Under the pieces are notes generated by a model. It was not told where the DNA came from. It saw only the letters and a list, made by a program, of their open reading frames with translations, and did no database searches. A stretch of 36,789 bases of DNA from Dimargaris cristalligena. Lineage: Eukaryota > Kickxellomycota > Dimargaritomycetes > Dimargaritales > Dimargaritaceae. The DNA lies in NCBI GenBank assembly GCA_027576995.1, contig JANBQC010000261.1, positions 1 to 36,789 on the forward strand. The letters run 5' to 3'. Made by a program: the position numbers and the translations under genes. Below, piece after piece: positions 31,640-36,789 of the stretch (its first letter is position 1; each line of letters opens with the position of its first letter).

Positions 31640-33240
31640 TTAGTAAGGGGAGGACTTCTTGTGGCGACAGATGATCCGCCGAGTTCGTAAAGAGGAATAA
31701 ACAAAGTTTAGAAATCCAAATGCTTCACACAAATCCCGACGGAAAATATGAAAACTGAAATAGAAACAGAAATCTGCCGGTATTGGAAGGGTCAAATAAT
31801 CGGGGTTGAAAACATATCGCAAGCCTGTGCGGATCAGGGTACTTTCGATTAGCTGGACCATCGTATCCCGCGACAAACCGTATTTCTCCATGGCCTGTAC
31901 AATGGGGTCGTAGTGAATCAAAGGATCATCAAATGAGAGTGAACCAGTCAACTCGGCCGCCGAGCAGGTGTAGGCCACCGGATAGGGCACTTGGATGTCG
32001 GGACCAGAGAGGTTCACCCAGGACGACCAGTCAAGGTCATGATGGCCATGGTCATGGACACTCAACGGCGAACAGTCCATGTTGTACTTGGCCATGTGTT
32101 CGTCGAGAAAGTCCATATATCTAACCAAATGGAGGCTTTCCGAGTCGGCGGGTATCGAGAGTGTTCCGGATTGGGCAAGAGTCGGCGCCCGGTCTTTTCC
32201 CTTGTCGAAAAGGGCCGTCATTAATGACTGGCAATGCATCCGCAAGGTGCGGAGTTGGTCGGGGTCGATCGGGTGGTTCCAAAAGTCGGTCAAGTTCCCC
32301 ATATCGAGTGACTTTACCATGGCTACTTTCATTGTTGTCGTACCGTCGGGCTGTTGGATGATTTGGTATGGTAAGCCAGAGCTGCGGCCACGGAGTCGAT
32401 CGGTAAAGTGTGCGTGGCCACCTGCCTCGATGGAGGTACAGTGGTCCAGTTTGTTCGTGGAGATTGGCGTGAGTTCCGGCGAAGAACTGCCTGAGGATAC
32501 GCTAGTGGGCGGTGTCACAATACCCTGCAGAGCCTTCCGGAGCTCAGCCACGGTCATGCGGGCGGGTGGGGAACTGGAGATGATAGTGGGTCGGGTTACA
32601 GGCGATCCAGCCCGATCTATCGGTCCTCGGGCCGGATCCATGCTGGCGGGCAAGGTTATGATCTTGTCACACATCCCAATTACGGCTTCCCCGACTTGTC
32701 GACCATTTTGAGTTTGGTCCATGACCGCCCCAGCGGGCGAGTTCTTGGTAGTCGGTTGGCTGCGAGGACGAATAACGGCACCGTGCGCTGCCTTTTGGGG
32801 GCCTACTTTGGCCAAGGGTACGGACCGGGTGCCAGTGAGTTTGGGAGCCGAGACCTCGGGATTCAGCTTCGGCTTCGGTGCGTTGGCTTGTGATTTTTCG
32901 ATGATACGGGAGTGGCGTTTTTCAAGACAATTGGCCTGACTACGGGTCGCCGGCTTGCTGAGAATGGCAACTGCTGCCCCACGCTTTCCTGGCTGGCTCT
33001 GACCGGCGGTAGCTTGAGCAGGCTAAAATTGGGATCGAGTTTAAAACAGACAATTGCAACAATTTAATTAGTCAATAATAAATGAATAGTCGAATGTGAA
33101 GGTTAGCAGAATATAGCCAAGAATAATATTGGTTGCAGGCTGTCTACAATTACCTTTGCAGCAATCGGTTTGGACGAGGCGGCCCGCCGAGCACGGGAAG
33201 AAGCGGTGGAGTTCATGTAGTTTGGGATGCGGGTCGACAT
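31640..33240 (-). CDS. hypothetical protein, two exons, basic disordered N-terminus
   Basis: Exon 1 (33240-33154) starts MSTRIPNYMNSTASSRARRA and ends AAAG before GTAATT. Exon 2 (33022-31640) follows an acceptor TTTTAG. The splice is phase 0 and the product is 489 residues. The first 200 residues are basic and rich in Ser, Ala, Pro, Lys and Arg, probably disordered. The last 250 are more ordered and Leu/Asp/His-containing (HLVRYMDFLDEHMAKYNMDC, HDHGHHDLDWSSW, YGLSRDTMVQLIESTLIRTG). The layout recalls mitotic regulators with a basic disordered head, but I see neither a clear destruction box (RxxL) nor a cyclin box, so no function is assigned. An acceptor-like tract, TTTCTGTTTCTATTTCAG, occurs inside exon 2 near 31755-31772, so the last 40 residues may come from a different splice form. 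Confidence 0.72.
33023..33153 (-). other. predicted intron of the hypothetical gene
   Basis: 131 nt with donor GTAATT, branch-like TGCTAACC and acceptor CAATTTTAG. Removing it joins two frames in phase 0 and supplies an ATG that the downstream frame lacks. Confidence 0.75.
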
Positions 33241-35270
33241 GGTTCCTTTAAAATATTGGTATATTAATTGGGGAAAAATGCAACAGGCTGGTGAGTTAGA
33301 TTCAGCTGATATGTAAGAGAGTGCCGGGTATCTGAAGGAAACACCATTATTGCTGGCGTATTAACATGGCTGAAGCCGGATTACTTACTGAAGGTTAATT
33401 GGAAGGAGGAGGAGACTGGCGAGTATGAGAATCAATAGAGAAGTTAAAAGGGCTGGTGGATTTACGATTTGGTGGAAACTGTATCTAACTAGGGATAGGT
33501 TACTAACGTTGACAAGTAGGAAAGTGGGTGGTAAGGTGAGGCCTAAAATGAAGGCCCGATTCCGAAATATTTATACTGCTCTGAACAATACGGGTAAAGT
33601 TCAAAAATAGGGAATTGAAGCACCGGAGAGTAGGCCGAGTTTATGAATGCGATGGCAACGGTAATTGCACCGAGAGTAAACAAGGAATGATGCATCTACT
33701 GTATGGTGTGGTTATGCATTGGATGCAGCTCACTTTCCGTCTTTACTTGCGCTCTGAAACAGCTATGCATGCTGTTTATTTTTCAATACGCTCGTTGAGG
33801 GCAGAAAAAGAGAGACTGGGTGAGCGTCGCATCCAATGATGTATCACATCCCTCACCAGGGAGAAGGGGTATCGACAGGCAATAGCTATAATAATGGCAC
33901 CCTATTGCTCCAGTATTTAGCACCGAATTAAGAAAGTGAGCCATTGGTGGAGATTCGGAGATGCTCGGATGTAAAAAGAATGGCGCAAAGTCCAGTTGCT
34001 CAATGGAGCAAATGCTCTATGAAGCATTTCAGTGTTTACACGAGCAATGGTTATTATGCCAATAAAAATATTACCACCGTCAGTGCCCGCTGTATAGCTT
34101 TAGGAAATTGCTTTCCCGATGGAGCAAGTTAAACAGTTTGCATATAACGCAATAGAGGGGAGTATTCTGCCCGAGGTTCCTCATCTTACCTATAATATAA
34201 TACCCAATTGACGATGACTTCGAAACTGGCAATATATTCAAGATTTATGACTTCCCTCTGGAAACCCCGACCGACTATGCGCTGGTTTGTCTAGGTAGTA
34301 GGAACCTATTGTAACACTGTAACATCTTTACATTTTAGTATAAAATGCACGTCGATAAAATGATAATGCCTACTACTAACGATGCCTTAAAATAGCCTGT
34401 CACGCATCGATAACCCGTTGGTAAGGCGTCGTCTGGAGTGCCCAACTAGGCCGTTAGTCTCTGTGCTGTAGTATAGAATAGACTGTACTTGTCCCCTTCT
34501 CTTTCCTCAATGCATTCCAACATATTTTTTTGGTTAAGGCATGTACATATTAACCAGTTGTCACTAGCTTGTTTACGTAGGCATATTCTTATTTCAACTA
34601 ATGTATTTGTCCAGCCTTGTAGGGGAGGGTAGGTCTAGTTTGCCCGTGTAAAGTTGGTTCTGCTAACCGACAACGGGTCGGTGTAACTTGTATTGTTTTT
34701 GAAGATGCCTTTAACAGGGTGCGTTGTATTGTAAACATTGAGTGGGTTTTTATTTGAATACGACGCGGCAGAATATATCCCACCAGCGACATTACTTTGA
34801 TGCAACTGGCTGGGCGCCAATTGTATGTTTATTGCATATCTATCGCATACATGCCAACACATGCTTAAGAAGCAATACGATGCACCCGTGTTTATATCCT
34901 AAAGGAATGCATACCTATACTCCATCCATACGATTTATTCCAACATTCCCCGATAGAACCATGCTTATCGATAATATGGAAGGCATTCCATTTAGCCCAA
35001 ACATCCTGCTCCAGCAGCAGTTATGCCCATAGATTCTAATATAGCCCTTTCGAATTACATGGTTTATAGCAAAATATAAACTAATAATATAATATAGCAC
35101 CATTTCAAAATACTCATAAATATACATGCCCTAAATGTATACAGGATATCACTGACCCTCCAGAGCGGAGACTCGACAAACATAATCCTAAAGCAATCGA
35201 TATCATTTGGTCTGAACTGATGGCCAAACAAAGCATCCTTCGCACCTCCGTGTATTTAAAACCACATATC
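33241..35270. other. AT-rich spacer with no supported gene
   Basis: About 2 kb with only short open frames on both strands, none with a motif I recognise; some begin with ATG (33425-33610, 33615-33839) but have composition typical of non-coding DNA. The first 100 bp are the promoter side of the hypothetical gene. Confidence 0.5.
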
Positions 35271-35275
35271 GACTT
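35271..35275. repeat. left target-site duplication GACTT
   Basis: GACTT directly before the TGTCGT end of the LTR; identical to the copy at 35751-35755. Confidence 0.8.
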
Positions 35276-35319
35276 TGTCGTGCTTAATAATCTATAGGAT
35301 TAAAGCCGACTAACTATGA

Positions 35320-35348
35320 AGAACTAGGCACTATCATCGCCTAGTTCT
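35320..35348. repeat. perfect 10 bp inverted repeat within the LTR
   Basis: AGAACTAGGC (35320-35329) and GCCTAGTTCT (35339-35348) with a 9 nt loop. Confidence 0.85.
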
Positions 35349-35359
35349 ATCAATGAGGC

Positions 35360-35408
35360 GCGGGAATTTGGCCTTGTTGAAGGATCAGTGTCCTTCAGCC
35401 ATTCCCGC
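35360..35408. repeat. three-tier nested inverted repeat within the LTR
   Basis: The outer stem is GCGGGAAT/ATTCCCGC (35360-35367, 35401-35408), the middle GGC/GCC (35370-35372, 35398-35400), and the inner TGAAGGA/TCCTTCA (35378-35384, 35391-35397) with a 6 nt loop. All unpaired bases fall on the left side (TT and CTTGT). Confidence 0.85.
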
Positions 35409-35537
35409 CACTCGATTCACATATTCCACATATCACCTTCATTATATACCCGTCTATTATTAGTTATCATTTATATTACTATCTAGTAGTGTCTTCTAGC
35501 ATCTTCTATGCTGGTTCGACGCCTTTACCATTAGTCT

Positions 35538-35559
35538 GCTCGGCTATATAAAGCCGAGC
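35538..35559 (+). promoter_or_regulatory. TATA box in the loop of an 8 bp hairpin (LTR promoter)
   Basis: GCTCGGCT (35538-35545) and AGCCGAGC (35552-35559) flank ATATAA, so TATATAAA overlaps the loop and inner stem. Position inside the LTR fits the core promoter. Confidence 0.65.
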
Positions 35560-35750
35560 CAATTCCTATAGTTATTATTTAGTTAATTACCATTTATTCT
35601 ATACCCCTTTTATAGTTAACTCGATCTATTAGATATCCCCCTTATTATTATCTACAAAGTGCCCTTCGCATCAACTGCTTGCGTGTTATCTCTTGTTAAC
35701 TCGTCCGAGGCGTAGCCCTTTAATCATATCTTAGATTATTGTGTACGACA

Positions 35751-35755
35751 GACTT
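35751..35755. repeat. right target-site duplication GACTT
   Basis: GACTT directly after the ACGACA end of the LTR; identical to the copy at 35271-35275. Confidence 0.8.
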
Positions 35756-35885
35756 TATCTTGGGGTTTTTTAGGTCACCAACCCTAGAGCCTCGACATCC
35801 TGGTTGAAGTAGGCGTGGGCCCTCGCTAAGTTGTACCGAATCATGCATGGTGTAAAGACTTCACTAAGCTATATATATTATTATC

Positions 35886-36474
35886 TCATAATGAACCCAT
35901 GAGTTCGTCATCCCAGACAAGCTCAATCCCGAAATAAGACATATCATCATGAACACTAGCTTTTGCATTGGCATTGGCAGCTGTTGCATCTAACGGGTCT
36001 TCAGCATCCTTGCATGTGGCTATGATCAGGCCCAATTGTACTAGACATTTGACATGGAGGGCCATTTGGGAGATGAGGTGATTTTTAAAGTATATATGCA
36101 CTATGTTACCGAGGACATAATACTATGGATGAAATTCAAACCAGTTGTATAAGGGTTTATATAATAAGTGTATGGGTGAATATATGGGAGCATAGCTTTT
36201 AACCAGTAATATTGGCCTCATCTAATAGATTTTTCATTATACAGCCTGAATGAACTTCTCCCATATGGTTCATGTGTGGAAGGGCCTCAATCATCCCATA
36301 CTGAGAGATCAGTGAGAGAGGCTTGTGAAAGAGCTCTAAAACTATGTTGCCAACCTCAACTACATATCTGTAGCTATATAAAGTCTCCAAACCATTACAA
36401 ATGACTTGGTAGAGAACTTCCGGTCCTTGACAAATAGAGGGAAGCTGGTCTGCAATAGGGTCTTGGAGAGTAGC
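35886..36474 (-). CDS. possible spliced gene fragment, unknown product
   Basis: This is a weak model. A minus frame opens directly after TTATTAG (a usable splice acceptor ending at 36475) and runs to 36199. A second frame runs from 36101 to TAA or equivalent at 35886. Removing 36203-36101 (103 nt, donor GTTAAA, acceptor ACATAG) joins them in phase and gives about 161 residues without a stop. The text is protein-like (LYQVICNGLETLYSYRYVVE; SLISQYGMIEALPHMNHMG; ending ELVWDDELMGSL) and looks helical, but I recognise no family. A GTAAGT donor at 36643 could lead into this exon, though the frame before it is short. It could be the end of a gene or a decayed copy, and it lies only 130 bp from the LTR. 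Confidence 0.3.
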
Positions 36475-36789
36475 CTAATAAGTAGCACCCAGGAGGACCT
36501 GGCTGGGTCAATATAAGAAGTGAATAGTAAAGTATAATGGCTCTTACAAATAATAGAAGAGGTAGTGTACTACATTAATGCATTAAAGATTACTATAGCC
36601 TCATGTTGGGTTTAGCTCATTATCCCATGTGTGGTGAACTTACCACATTTTTTACCTACTTTTATTTTTTATCCATTTTTCACACTTATCGGAAGTACGC
36701 CCCTGATGAGTAAATGAGCCCCTGCCCCTGCCCCTGATGAGTATGGCCATTTTTCCTCCATTTTCATTATTATATTGTTTTTTCTATTA
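36475..36789. repeat. right edge: GCCCCT tandem and GCCCCTGATGAGTA direct repeats in AT-rich DNA
   Basis: GCCCCTGATGAGTA occurs at 36699-36712 and 36730-36743, with three tandem GCCCCT units at 36718-36735 leading into the second copy. The rest is AT-rich with homopolymer T runs; no gene start was placed. Confidence 0.6.

Larger units (their letters stand above)
35276..35750. mobile_element. solo LTR of an LTR retrotransposon
   Basis: The element begins TGTCGT and ends ACGACA, a perfect 6 bp terminal inverted repeat of the TG...CA type typical of LTRs, and is flanked by the 5 bp direct repeat GACTT. Its 475 bp is a usual LTR length. It has a TATA box (TATATAAA, about 35547-35553) just past the middle, as expected for U3/R. 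No second LTR, primer-binding site, gag or pol frame lies next to it in the window, so it is most likely a solo LTR left by LTR-LTR recombination. The perfect duplication suggests a fairly recent insertion. Orientation by the TATA box is plus. Family (Ty3 or Ty1 type) cannot be told from the LTR alone. Confidence 0.82.

Noticed and set aside
31640..33240. Cyclin B identity for the two-exon hypothetical gene
   Set aside because: The basic head with a KRGAAVAILS stretch recalls a destruction box, but the Leu of RxxL is missing and no cyclin box is visible in the C-terminal part.
1..36789. CRISPR arrays, bacterial-type operons, rRNA genes
   Set aside because: The gene content is eukaryotic. No regularly spaced repeats or rRNA-like segments were seen.

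Overview
The window looks like nuclear DNA of a fungus, probably an early-diverging filamentous lineage. Four very long open frames encode core eukaryotic transcription and splicing proteins. They run 3.6 to 5.5 kb without introns, use mostly G/C-ending codons, and sit in AT-rich spacers with fungal-looking splice sites (GTAAGT, GTAATT donors; TTTTAG acceptor) in the smaller genes. A Kickxellomycotina or Dimargaritales-type fungus would fit, but that placement is a guess: no rRNA or other marker is present.

Left half (2.4-23.9 kb) is a housekeeping block. It holds RPA2, the second-largest subunit of RNA polymerase I (minus, 2383-5952); MED14, the Mediator backbone subunit (plus, 8233-13692); RPC2, the second-largest subunit of RNA polymerase III (plus, 15024-18605); and AQR/Cwf11, the intron-binding spliceosomal helicase (minus, 19103-23869). 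RPA2 and MED14 diverge across a 2.3 kb spacer, and RPC2 and AQR converge across about 0.5 kb. Two paralogous polymerase subunits thus lie about 9 kb apart, with a Pol II co-activator between them. Each carries lineage-specific low-complexity additions.

Right half (24.3-36.8 kb) is gene-poor, AT-rich and accessory in character. It contains a short secreted-type open frame followed in phase, across one TAG, by a C2H2 zinc-finger frame (24283-24993, minus); a two-exon gene with a signal-peptide-like start and an F-box-like motif (28186-29838, plus); a two-exon gene of unknown function (31640-33240, minus); and a 475 bp solo LTR (35276-35750) with TGTCGT/ACGACA ends and a perfect GACTT target-site duplication, carrying three strong inverted repeats, one of which holds a TATA box in its loop. 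Each window edge has a minus-strand open segment that becomes one longer frame if an 85 or 103 nt intron is removed; both are weak.

The most interesting candidates are the solo LTR with its nested hairpins, and the two right-hand genes that pair a predicted secretion signal with a domain normally found inside cells (F-box; C2H2). The second point is a hypothesis. No tRNA, rRNA or CRISPR array was recognised.
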